Source: Helianthus annuus
Taxonomy: Eukaryota; Streptophyta; Magnoliopsida; Asterales; Asteraceae
Assembly (NCBI RefSeq): GCF_002127325.2
Contig: NC_035436.2
Location: 108,213,591 to 108,277,590 of the forward strand
Length of the DNA: 64,000 bases
Direction: 5' to 3'
Positions 34,906-47,460 of the stretch are shown piece after piece; the first letter of the stretch is position 1, and every line of letters begins with the position of its first letter. A program made the position numbers and the translations under genes. The notes beneath the pieces were generated by a model. That model saw only the letters and a program-made list of their open reading frames with translations, had not been told where the DNA came from and searched no databases.

Positions 34906-36200
34906 TCTTATAAAAACCTTTCTGACTTTAGATTTGCCTACCAACGAGGCAGAACTCCAAGGAATCATTGCTTCCGCCATAGCGCAGTATGCAGCCTCAC
35001 AAGGAGGAACCAGCGGGAGCAATTCGAACAACAACGGCAATAACAATCCACCCCATGGTAATGTTAAGTCGTTTGAGACATACTACGATACATTTGGATA
35101 TTTATAGCACGTCCGCTAATACCATTTGTATATTCTAACGTATGTGCAGGGTGCACTTACAAACAATTTCTCGATTGCAAGCCCGTGAATTTCGACGGCA
35201 CAGGAGGTGCTGTTGCGTTTGTCAGATGGGTAGAGAAGACTGAGTCTGTTCTTAGAATGAGCAAGTGTGCTCCCGAGCAACAAGTGACCTACATCTCAGG
35301 GCTATTTCTAGACAGAGCCCTATCTTGGTGGAATTTATAAGTGCAAACTCTTGGTGAAGCCGCTGCTTATGCGATGTCATGGAATGAGCAAAGGAGCTCA
35401 TGCGAAGGAAGTACTGGTCACGCGCTGAAATTCAAAAGCTGGAGACTGAGTTTTGGCATCTAAAAATGGAAGGCCCCAAGATTGCGGAGTATGTTCAGAG
35501 ATTCCACGATTTGTCCCACGTAGTGCCATACATGGTTACACCGGAGTTCAAACGCATCGAGCGCTTTATCTGGGGATTAGCACCTCAGATCATGAGTATG
35601 GGTACTACCTCCAAGCCTGCGACAATCACAGAAGCCTTTGATCTCAGTGTGGCTCTTACTGAGGAGGCCATTCGCTTGAACAAGTTTTCGAATATTGAGT
35701 AGAAGAAGAAGGAGACTCACGTAGAGTCGTCTGGTGAGAATAAAAGGAAATTCTCAAACTTCAAGCAGGGTACAAGCAATGTTGGCAAGGGAGGTGAATC
35801 AAGCACGCTGGCAAAGGCTGCAACGGGTGTTGAAAACAAAGGAAAAGGTTATATGGGCACACTACCCAAGTGTAACACATGCCAGCGCCATCATTCTGGC
35901 TGGTGTGGACCAAAAACATGTGAAGCTTGTGGGAAAGTTGGCCACTAGAAGGATAATTGCTGGGTTAGTGGTGGTCGGGGTGGTCAAGGAGGTCTTGGTA
36001 ATAGGAACAACAACTGTGGTGGTAATGGCAATCGTCCGCAAGGGAAAAATGGCGGAAATGGAAACCGTGGGAACGTTGCGAACCAAGCTGGGAATGGAAA
36101 TCGCAACCAAAACAACACTCAATGTGGGAAGGGAAATGGCCAAGGGCCAGGATGCTTTAATTGTGGAGGTATTGGGCACTTTAAGAGGGAATTCCCAAAA
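34906..36200 (+). pseudogene. TE5 Gag (truncated, broken)
   Basis: The N-terminal part LPTNEAELQGIIASAIAQYAA is followed by an asparagine-rich stretch, a putative intron (35058-35149), and the capsid region CTYKQFLDCKP, RALSWWN, and an EAYTKR-like EYVQRFHDLS. Zinc-knuckle remnants (CHKC-like and GCFNCGGIGHFKR..) lie near 35925 and 36150. There is a TAA after LSWWN (about 35338), a one-base frame shift near 35390, a TAG at about 35701, and further breaks in the linker. Confidence 0.8.
35058..35149 (+). other. Putative phase-1 gag intron in TE5
   Basis: CATG/GTAATG to TATGTGCAG/GG, 92 bp, with TATTCTAAC as a likely branch point 13-20 bases upstream of the acceptor. Removal joins the N-terminal exon to CTYKQFLDC in frame (phase 1). 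Left in, it brings in a stop. TE6 and TE7 have introns at the same place and phase. Confidence 0.75.
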
Positions 36201-37973
<1,773 letters not shown>

Positions 37974-38158
37974 TAATAATAAAAGCAATTAATGTAACTC
38001 ATCATGATATGACTGATGTTTCAAAACCAAACATTGTTTAAGTAGCGGAAGCATAGTAATGTAAACTCAAAATAGTTATAAGTTCTCGTATCGATCATGA
38101 TCCACATCCCACAACGACCTGCTCCTCCCTGTGCAAGCTCCATAATGTACCTATGGTC

Positions 38159-38776
38159 CTGCAAGGCATGCAGCAAATAATCAACAAACTAGTTGAGCGA
38201 GTTCACAGTAAGTTCATAGTATAGTGTGCATGTTTAACTAGTGGGGGTTTCCCAGACTAGTGTGTACTAAAGGTGGGGGCTTCCCAAACCTTGTGTTCAT
38301 ATTACTGGTGGGGGCTTCCCATACCTTGTGTTCATATTACTGGTGGGGGCTTCCCATGTTTATCCTGGCTAATGAGGGCTTCTCATTAACGGTACTTACT
38401 AGACTAACTTCCGACCATGTGTTCTTCTTTACCGAGAACAGGAAAACGTACAGGGTCACGTAGGCTTTACGTGACGTGCCCTTCCCCGAGGACATGGTAC
38501 GCGTGGGGGCTACGTAGGCTTTACGCAGCGTGGCCTTCCGACCTGGAAGCCAGTAGATGGTATTGGGTTACGTAGGCTTTACGTAACGTGTCCTCCCGAC
38601 CCGGGAGACAAATGGTAATTACTGGGTTACGTAGGCTTTACGTAACGTGTCCTGACTATCCTGAGGACGATGGTCTATAGTCTAGAGAATGCGTAAGTAC
38701 AAGTAATCATTCCATATTCAACATATCCACCCAATTCCCAACCCGGGAATCCCATGCCTTGGCTGTGTGAACTCAC
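38159..38776 (-). other. Putative leader intron, TE6 3' LTR copy, with hairpin arrays
   Basis: Minus strand CCAAG/GTGAGT to TGCCTTGCAG/G, the copy of 55742-56359. It contains three or four GGTGGGGGCTTCCCA units (38240-38360) and four TTACGTAGGCTTTACGTAA-type units (38455-38655), which are self-complementary. Confidence 0.5.
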
Positions 38777-39077
38777 CTTGGTTTGCTCGGCAGATACACA
38801 AAAGAGTACAGGTAGCAAGTAAATGGTCAACCACGTCCTATCATGGTTATTATGCAAGTCAGGTTCGTATATAGCACGTTTGTATCACGTATGGTATCGA
38901 GTATGATCATGGCAATTCACATAACGTATCAGCAGTTCATATCAAGTAACGAGTCCAAGTAGTCGGCCCAATTAACGTAAGCAGTCCAACAAGCAACTAT
39001 GTAAACAAGTCCAACAACATAACAGTCATAGGATTGGGCCCGTGACAGTGTAGGCCCAAAACAGTGTACGTGCAAAG

Positions 39078-39325
39078 AAGGTCTCGAGTCGCAACCAGCG
39101 ATCTCGAGTCGCAACCGGTGGTCTCGGTTCATCATGGCCCGGTTACGAGTCACAGCCGGAGATTACGAGTCGCAACAGGAGGTTGCGAGTCGCAACTGGT
39201 GATCTCGACTCATCATGGTCTGGTTACGAGTCGCAACGGGACTCGCAACCGTGGTCTCGGCTTGTGCTGTTTGTGGTCTCGAGTGGGGTTCCGACTCGCA
39301 GTCTGAGTCGCAACCGTGTGTGTAA
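39078..39325. repeat. TCGAGTCGCAACC array in TE6 3' LTR
   Basis: Imperfect repeats of GGTCTCGAGTCGCAACC and GGTTGCGAGTCGCAAC; identical array at 56661-56905. Confidence 0.85.
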
Positions 39326-39832
39326 CTGGTTTCCATAATTCCTGTAACAATCATCCCGTGATTCTAGCAAACAACTTAGGCAGTTTCACAATTCAGATCA
39401 AACCTAGTGATTAGCAGATTTCTATATCATATTCAACGTGTTCATCTTTAAACAATTGCATAACAGTATCAAGTATAAACAATCGGATCATAATCAAACA
39501 TATAGCAATCGGTTGGTTTTTAAATCTTGCAGCCCTATCATGCATCCTAACCGATTAACACATACTCGGACCGATTAGTAATTAAGAACTAAACATCATC
39601 ATACAATCCGGTTATAATCCAGCATATCAACACATATTACCGAAAGCAATACATAGATCTTATTTGATTTACTAGCATAATCAACATACTAACCGGTTAC
39701 AAGAATATTATTATCAACATACAAACAATAACACACAACCAATAACATAATCACTAACCGGATTAAAGAAGGAAAAAGGGTGATTCCGAGTAGGGGTGAT
39801 CTTGCCGTCGAGTTCCAAGCGACCGAGAGAGA

Positions 39833-39837
39833 GAAAG
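39833..39837. repeat. Target-site duplication GAAAG of TE7 (left)
   Basis: GAAAG is repeated at 50050-50054. The uninterrupted site is visible in the other TE6 LTR at 57416-57420. Confidence 0.95.
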
Positions 39838-40115
39838 TGTGACACCCCAGGAAAACCGGGAAAACCATGCAACTTAACTAGCTTCCTCAGTGAGTGCCAT
39901 CAAATTTCGGGACGAAATTTCTTTCAACTTGGGGATGATGTGACAACTCGAAATTTAGAACCTTTCGTTGTAACTTGCTTGTACGTTATGTGACTAGTTT
40001 AAATGATAACGTGAACCTTTTTATGTGATAAGTGCTTTGTTACGTGTGTATTGTATTTATATGTGTACGTGTTATATGTGAACCGAGAACCCGACACGAA
40101 ACAACAAGGAACCCG

Positions 40116-40139
40116 ACTCGAGACCATGAGGTCTCGAGT
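40116..40139. repeat. 24-bp palindrome in TE7 U3
   Basis: Arms ACTCGAGACC and GGTCTCGAGT around ATGA. It lies just upstream of the TGGGCC cluster; the copy in the 3' LTR is at 47699-47722. Confidence 0.8.
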
Positions 40140-40155
40140 GACTAGTAATCGGTTT

Positions 40156-40256
40156 TGGGCCTTGGGCCGAGAACCTTTGGCCGGTTGGGCCTTTGGGCCG
40201 TAAACCCCACTCGAAACCCACTAAGGGTGCACACTTGGAACTAGCCTATATATAAA
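40156..40256 (+). promoter_or_regulatory. TE7 promoter: four TGGGCC words and TATA box
   Basis: TGGGCC at 40156, 40163, 40186 and 40194, then TATATATAAA at 40247-40256. TGGGCY words (site II) are known plant promoter elements bound by TCP factors. Spacing of 50-90 bp upstream of TATA is typical. Transcription would begin near 40280. Confidence 0.65.
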
Positions 40257-41027
40257 CTACCCTTAGTTAGTTCTTGCCATTTGTTGAACAATACAACACA
40301 CACACTCTCCTACTTCTCTCTCTAAGCCTTAAGAACACAAACACACCTCCAAGACTCTCGGATCTAATCGGTTAGCACAAGGACTCTCGGGTTTGGAACT
40401 TTGGATCGGCACACACACACCTCACCAACCGGTTAGTATTTCTTGTTGGATATTGTTGAATGCATAAGTGTCAAATATGTTCATGATGTGTTTGTGCTTG
40501 AATAAATGTATGATGAGATTATGTGACAATATGTTAAGTTGTTAAGTTTTACATAATGTTTTGAAAAAGAAATCGGTTCATGAATGTTTCTTATTATGAG
40601 TGGAACTATACATATTTGATGTTAAAAATGGGTTCATGGTATGACAAAAAGGTGAATGATGATATTGGTTGCATTTGGGTTTGATCCGAAAAGTTTGGGT
40701 GTTTATACTAAGAAAAATCGGCTAATAAATATGGTTGTCAAGTAGGATGCATGCTAGAAAATTGTATCTTGATGGTTGTTCATGATTTTGGGTGAATAAG
40801 TGTTGTTTATGTTATGAAGAACTTGAATATATGCTTTGAATATGTGAAGAACACTTTGAATGATAGTTAAGAATGTGAAAACCCTTGTGATTTTGATCCA
40901 TCTTTGACTAGTAACCTGATTAGGAAAACTGTTAGTGGAATGCTATTGGTAGTTTCCGGATTTGGGCCTGATTATACTGTACCATTAATCTGACCATCTG
41001 CATCAACACGTGAACTTGAAAACGACT

Positions 41028-41280
41028 GCTACCGACTCGCAATCACGCAGTTGCGACTCGCAACCACAGCGTGATGACTCGAGACCACGCGGTTGCGACT
41101 CGCAACCATAGCAGGACAAGCCGAAACCACAGGTTACGAGTCCCGTTGCGACTCGAGACCTCAGCATGATGAACCGAGACTACGGTTGCGACACCGGTTG
41201 CGACTCGCAACCATCCATAATCAACACACAGCATGACTCGAGACCATGCTTGCGAGTCCGGTTGCGACTCGAGACCACAC
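41028..41280. repeat. GACTCGCAACC array in TE7 5' LTR
   Basis: About 15 units such as CGGTTGCGACTCGCAACC and GACTCGAGACC. It lies between the promoter and the GTGAGT site, so in the transcribed leader; the copy is at 48611-48863. Confidence 0.85.
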
Positions 41281-41547
41281 TTTTTGGGCCTTAGTTAATG
41301 GGCCAGACTGATGGGCTTCTGTGTTAACTGCTTTTACGTGTTTGGGCCTAAGTAGTTGGGCTGAACTTGTGAACCGTATGTGCTACTGTTGACTGTTAAC
41401 TGTTACTGCTAAACGTGCTTGCCAAACATGTTGAACATTTGTGCACTACTTGGTTCGAATCTGATTATACGTGATATCCGTGTTAGGACGTTATTGACTA
41501 CTTGCGACTTGATTGACTTTCTGTGTTTGACTGCCGAGCAAACCAAG

Positions 41548-42188
41548 GTGAGTTCACACCCTTTACAAAGCATGGGATTCCCTGGGTTGGGAACGGGGTT
41601 AAGGAACGTGGTTCCTCGTCTACCTTGGGTAGGACGTCAGTGGTTCAGGAATGTGATTCCTCGTCCGGATGGACGGATAAACGTACTAGACTAAAACTCT
41701 ATCACGAAGTCCCTCCTTTTTGTATCGACTAATCGCCGGGCCAATGGCGAGCGGGTCATTAGTTAGATAGCGCTATTTAGGTCTGACAAGCCTCACACCG
41801 TGCCGCAGAGGACGGGCGTGAACTAATGGATCTGGGGCACGTCAATGATGATAGACATTGATGTTTTCAGGGCACATAAACATGACTACAGTCAGCAATC
41901 GATACGGTAACGAGTCTAGTATACACATGGGGTAGCCCCCACGGCTGGAGAGCCAGATGATGTACATGGGGTAGCCCCCACGGCCGAAATGCCTGATAAC
42001 TACATGGGGTAGCCCCCACGGCCGGAGTGCCGGAGTAACTGGGAACGAACTGGTCACGTTTTTAAACTATGGGGTAACCCCCACGGCAGGATGCCAGATA
42101 AAGTAAACTGTTTTCGAAACAACTAAAACGAACGCCCACCCGTGAACTCACTCAACTAGTTGTTGACTCGTTACTACATGCTTTGCAG
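41548..42188 (+). other. Putative leader intron in TE7 5' LTR
   Basis: ACCAAG/GTGAGT to ACATGCTTTGCAG/GACC, 641 bp, lying about 1.3 kb after the TATA box. GTTGACTCGTTACTAC before the acceptor could hold a branch point. The CTCAACTAGTTGTTGACT block just upstream of the acceptor is conserved in TE1 and, with changes, in TE5, TE6 and TE9. Splicing is inferred. Confidence 0.55.
41926..42100 (+). repeat. GGGGTAGCCCCCACGG hairpin array in TE7 leader
   Basis: Four units of ATGGGGTAGCCCCCACGG..GCC spaced 40-60 bp apart. GGGG and CCCC within each unit can pair. Copy at about 49509-49683. Confidence 0.85.
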
Positions 42189-42469
42189 GACCATAGGTAC
42201 TCAGTGGGAGCTTGCATGGAGGAGGATCGTTGTGGGACAGGGATTGCTACAAGACTATGTTAAACTTGAAACTTTTGGAACTTATGTTATAACTTTAAAC
42301 TTATGCTTCCGCTTGCAACTTAACTTGTTTGTTTTGAAACACCAATTGTGATGGTTAAACTTTTATAACTACTTATATGCTTGTTCAGTATGATTGGTGG
42401 CTGGATCCTGGTCAGTCACGCCCTCGGAGCGGGCGTTATCCGCAGGTGGATTTTGGGGGTGTGACAGAT

Positions 42470-42482
42470 TGGTATCAGAGCC
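42470..42482 (+). other. TE7 primer binding site (iMet tRNA)
   Basis: TGGTATCAGAGCC, three bases after the LTR end. Confidence 0.96.
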
Positions 42483-42774
42483 ATTGGTTATAGTGAACTT
42501 GGTTTTAATAAAGGAGAAACGTTTTTGTTAAAACCAGACTATAACCGGTTTAGTGCTCAACGGTCCACAACGACACTTCGCTCCTCATGCAAGGCTCGAC
42601 GTTCTAGGTAATATGATGTATGTATATTGCCTACTTGTTAGTTACGTAGTACATTGCTCATGGCATGCTTGATTAGTATAGCTACTGTTGTTTGAACGCG
42701 TGTGTACTTACTCTGTCCTACTATCGTGCTTTCGCGAACCTCTCTCACACGTATTGCTTTTATTATGAAGAACC
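42483..42774 (+). other. TE7 untranslated leader after the primer site
   Basis: About 290 bp with no ORF of note. It includes a self-complementary TATAGTGAACTTGGTTTTA..TTAAAACCAGACTATA pair near 42490-42545, which recurs next to the primer sites of TE2, TE3 and TE6 and could fold the primer-site region. Confidence 0.6.
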
Positions 42775-45700
42775 ATGTCTGGACGCGTTAACATGACACA
42801 AGCCCAGTTGACGGCTTTGATCAACGAGCGAGTTGCCGCAGCGCTCGCAGCTGCACACGCAGGAGGTATATCCTGCAGTCCGAAATTGTCCTAGGATCAT
42901 TTGGATCCTACTCTCGTGAACCAACCTTTGTGTTAAACTCTGTCTTTTCTTTCACCTACCTTAGGTCAGGCACCGGTGTGCACTTTTAAGACTTTTATGG
43001 ACTGTCGACCCACGACTTTTAGCGGCACTGAAGGAGCAGTAGGTCTCCTACACTGGTTTGAGAAACTGGAGTCTGTGTTCGAAATGTGCGAATGCCCTGA
43101 AGCGCGCAGGGTGAAGTATGCTACTGGTACTCTCGAGGGTTTGGCCCTCACGTGGTGGAATGCTCAAGTGCAGATGTTAGGGTTGGTTGCTGCCAACGCC
43201 ACCCCATGGGAAACTTTCAAGGAAATGATCAGGGAGGAATACTGCAGTCGTGACGACATTCACAAACTGGAAGATGAGTTCTACAATCTTAAGATGTCGG
43301 GGTCAGAAATTGAGGCATACACTAAGAGATCGCATGAGCTTGCTTTGTTGTGTCCTACTATGGTGGATCCTCCCTACAAGCGAATTGAACTCTATCTCAA
43401 GGGCTTGGTGCCAGAGATCCAAAGTCATGTGACTTCAGCAAGGTTGACTACTATCCAGCAGGTTGTACAGTTGGCTCACCGTCTTACTGACCAAGCGGTG
43501 GAGCAGAACAAGTTACCGAAGCGTATAGGTGCTGCAACTACTTCTGGTGCTTCTAGTGGGGATAAACGGAAATGGGATGGAACTTCAAGCAGGGGTTCAA
43601 CTTCAGTGCAAACTCAGTCTCAGCAGAGAAAGACGGACGATCACAAGAGCCCCAGTCAGCAGTCGTCTGGTGGTCAAAGTCATGGTGGATACAAGGGGAA
43701 TCACCCCAAGTGCAATCGCTGCAGCCTACACCACAGTGGGCCATGCACCAGGGGCAACTGTCATCGATGCAACAAGCCTGGTCATGTTGCAAAGGATTGC
43801 AGAAGCGCATACCCCGTCAACCAGAATCGTCAGCAACCTCAGCAGAATCAGCGACAGCAGCAGGGTAACAACAAAGGGTGCTTTCAGTGTGGAGCTGAAG
43901 GTCATTTCAAGAAAGATTGTCCCCAACTGAACCAGAACAACAACAACAACCAGGGGAATGGTAACAATGGAAACAACAACAATGGTGCTAGGGGACGAGT
44001 GTTCGTGATTGGTCAAGGTGAAGCAAGGAATGATCCCAACGTGGTGACGGGTAAGTTCCTTCTCGACGACTTTTATGTTACAGTCTTATTTGATTCGGGT
44101 GCCGATACTAGCTATGTGTCACTAGAAGTTAGTAAGATGCTTAAGCGTATTCCTACACCCCTGAGCGACAAGCACACCGTAGAGCTAGCTAATGGTAAGA
44201 GTTTGGAAGCCTCACACGTAGTCAAGGGTTGCCAGCTTATTCTCGCTAACCAGACCTTCTCTATCGATCTTATTCCTATTGTCTTGGGTAGTTTCGACGT
44301 TGTCATTGGGATGGATTGGTTATCCCAACACCGAGCAGAGATTCTTTGCAACGAGAAGATCGTTCGTATTCCTGGTCTAGGTAGTGAACCTCTCATGATT
44401 CGTGGCGACAAGAGAAGTGCTGTTGAGAACATTATCTCTCTTCTTAAGGCTCAGAAGTGCTTACGAAAGGGCCACACTGCGATTTTGGCTCTAGTTACTG
44501 ATACCACAGAGAAGGAGAAGAAGTTAGAAGATTTTCCCGTTGTACGCGACTATCCTGAGGTATTCCCTGAGGAATTACCTGGTCTTCCGCCCCATCGCCA
44601 AGTCGAGTTTCAGATTGATCTAGCTCCTGGAGCCGCGCCTGTAGCCCGTGCACCTTATCGTTTAGCGCCATCAGAGTTGGAAGAACTCTCCACGCAACTA
44701 CAAGAACTCTTGGATAAGGGTTTTATTCGTCCTAGCTCATCGCCTTGGGGAGCTCCAGTGTTATTTGTGAAGAAGAAGGACGGTACCTTCAGAATGTGTA
44801 TCGACTATCGCGAACTCAACAAGGTGACTGTGAAGAATCGTTATCCTCTACCGCGTATTGACGACTTGTTCGACCAGTTGCAGGGGTCGAGCTACTATTC
44901 AAAGATCGATCTGAGATCGGGATATCATCAGCTGAGAGTTCGGGAAGAGGATGTCTCTAAGACGGCCTTTAGAACTCGTTATGGGCACTATGAGTTTCTG
45001 GTCATGCCGTTTGGGCTGACGAACGCACCGGCAGTTTTTATGGATTTGATGAATCGAGTGTGCAAGCCGTACCTGGATAAGTTTGTTATAGTCTTTATCG
45101 ACGACATCCTGATCTATTCTAAGAGCAAGGAAGAGCACGAACAACATCTACGACTTATTTTGGAACTCCTTCGGAAGGAACAGCTTTACGCGAAATTCTC
45201 GAAATGCGACTTCTGGCTTCGAGAGGTCCATTTCCTAGGGCATGTGGTGAACAAGGATGGGATTCACGTTGATCCATCCAAAGTGGAATCTATTAAGGAC
45301 TGGCCTGCGCCTCGCACACCAAAGGAAATTCGCCAATTTTTGGGATTGGCAGGTTACTACAGGAGATTCATTAAGGATTTTTCTAAGATCGCGCAGCCTC
45401 TCACGTTGTTAACACAGAAAGGCGTTGTTTATCATTGGGGAAACGCACAAGAGTTAGCTTTTCAGCATCTAAAGGATAGACTTTGTAGTGCACCTATCCT
45501 TTCATTGCCAGAGGGCACAGAAGATTTTGTGGTTTACTGTGATGCATCAATTCAAGGTCTTGGTTGTGTATTGATGCAACGAGATAAAGTCATAGCCTAC
45601 GCCTCACGACAACTCAAAGTTCACGAGAAGAACTACACGACACATGATTTGGAACTGGGAGCTGTTGTTTTCGCACTTAAACTATGGCGGCATTACCTGT

Positions 45701-47460
45701 ACGGAACCAAGTGCGCCATCTACACCGACCACAGAAGTTTAGAACACATATTCAAGCAGAAGGAACTGAATATGCGGCAACGACGATGGGTCGAACTGCT
45801 GAATGATTACGAGTGCTCTATCAGGTATCACCCGGGCAAGGCCAATGTTGTGGCAGACGCCCTCAGTCGAAAGGACACTACGCCTAAGCGTGTAAGAGCT
45901 TTACAACTCACGATCCATTCTAGTCTACCTTCGCAAATACGAGCTGCTCAGATAGAAGCACTGAAGCCAGAAAACGTTAGAGCTGAAGCTCTACGCGGGT
46001 CAAGGCAACGCTTAGAACAGAAGGAAGACGGTGCTTATTATGTAACAGGACGCATTTGGGTCCCACTCTATGGCGATTTACGAGAACTTGTGATGGATGA
46101 AGCGCACAAATCTCGCTACTCGGTACACCCTGGTTCGGACAAGATGTACCACGATATTAAAACTACGTATTGGTGGCCTAGCATGAAGGCCCACATAGCA
46201 ACTTATGTCAGCAAGTGTTTGACTTGTGCGAGAGTTAAGACGGAATATCAGAAACCTTCAGGCCTACTTCAGCAACCAGAGATACCACAATGGAAATGGG
46301 AGCAAATTTCCATGGATTTCGTTACTGGCCTACCTAGATCACAGCGCGGAAACGATACTATCTGGGTGATCGTGGATCGACTCACGAAATCCGCACACTT
46401 TTTGGCAATCAAGGAAACGGATAAGTTCTCCACTCTAGCGGAGATATACCTCAAGGAAGTTGTTTCGAGGCACGGGGTGCCCACTTCTATCATCTCTGAT
46501 CGAGATGCACGTTTTACTTCGGAACTGTGGCAGGCAATGCACAAGTCTTTTGGCTCACGTTTAGATATGAGCACAGCGTATCACCCACAGACGGACGGGC
46601 AGTCCGAGCGAACTATTCAGACCTTAGAAGACATGCTTCGCGCTTGTGTAATCGACTTTGGCAACAGCTGGGAAAGACATCTGCCACTTGTAGAATTTTC
46701 GTATAATAACAGCTACCACACCAGCATTAAAGCTGCTCCGTTTGAGGCATTGTACGGACGTAAATGCCGGTCACCCCTCTGTTGGGCAGAGGTGGGGGAT
46801 AGTCAAATCACTGGTCCAGAACATGTGGTAGACACTACTGAGCGGATTGCTCAAATACGACAACGCATGGCGGCCGCTCGTGACCGTCAGAAGGCCTACG
46901 CCGATAAGGGCAGGAAACCACTTGAGCTCCAGGTTGGGGAGCGGGTATTACTCAAAGTTTCACCCTGGAAGGGTGTGGTTCGTTTTGGTAAACGCGGCAA
47001 ACTCAACCCACGATACGTTGGACCTTTCGAAATCCTTGAGAAAATAGGCAAGGTGGCTTACAGACTGAAATTACCAGCAGAACTCGGTGCAGTTCACAAC
47101 GTTTTCCATGTGTCGAATCTGAAGAAGTGTCTGTCAGATGAGACGCACGTAGTTCCTCTGAAGGAACTCACGATCGACGAACAGTTGAAAATCGTCGAAG
47201 AACCTGTCGAGATCACGGACCGGGATGTTAAGGTCCTCAAGAGCACTAGAATACCTCTTGTTCGAGTTCGTTGGAACTCACGTCGCGGCCCAGAGTTTAC
47301 CTGGGAGCGCGAAGATCGGATGAAACAAAAGTATCCCCAACTGTTTGAGAACAGTACAAACGCTACTGAGGCTGAAGCTACGGAATTTCGGGACGAAATT
47401 CCAGATCAACGGGGGGTGGATGTGACACCCCAGGAAAACCGGGAAAACCATGCAACTTAA
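42775..47460 (+). CDS. TE7 Gag-Pol polyprotein (one intron, 1,528 residues)
   Basis: Exons 42775-42865 and 42965-47460 join in frame (phase 1). Exon 1 starts [12 protein letters not shown], the same start as in TE6. Approximate residues: capsid 35-250; CCHC knuckles near 295-309 and 336-349; protease DSGAD near 407; RT 570-800 with FIDD near 742; RNase H from about 884 (VVYCDAS); integrase finger 1085-1116; integrase triad D1148, D1209, E1245 (35 residues between the last two); [14 protein letters not shown], then a chromodomain-like tail ([18 protein letters not shown]) near 1450-1491. No stop or frameshift is seen. The stop lies 40 bases inside the 3' LTR. One frame for gag and pol means that a protease must cut the product and that any gag excess must be set another way. 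Confidence 0.93.
42866..42964 (+). other. Putative phase-1 gag intron in TE7
   Basis: GGAG/GTATAT to CTACCTTAG/GT, 99 bp, with a pyrimidine-rich end (GTCTTTTCTTTCACC). It contains an in-frame TAG at about 42892. Removal joins exon 1 to QAPVCTF. The capsid part would otherwise lack an ATG near its start. TE6 has the same arrangement (91 bp) and TE5 a third (92 bp). Confidence 0.78.
47382..47420 (+). other. TE7 inverted repeat and outer polypurine tract
   Basis: GGAATTTCGGGACGAAATTCC (47382-47402) is coding (EFRDEIP) and also palindromic. GGGGGGTGGA (47411-47420) ends at the LTR start and must have primed plus-strand DNA in this copy. The inner tract TTGGGGATGA lies in the LTR just before 47522. 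Confidence 0.8.

Larger units (their letters stand above)
39838..42466 (+). repeat. TE7 5' LTR
   Basis: It starts TGTGACACCCCAGG and ends GGGGGTGTGACA. The first 101 bp correspond to sequence that lies inside the element, before the LTR, in TE2 and TE6; the inner TGTGACAACTCG is at 39939. In order: inverted repeat 39902-39920, site II words 40156-40199, TATA 40247-40256, TCGCAACC array 41028-41280, donor 41548, hairpin array about 41926-42100, acceptor 42188. Confidence 0.96.
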
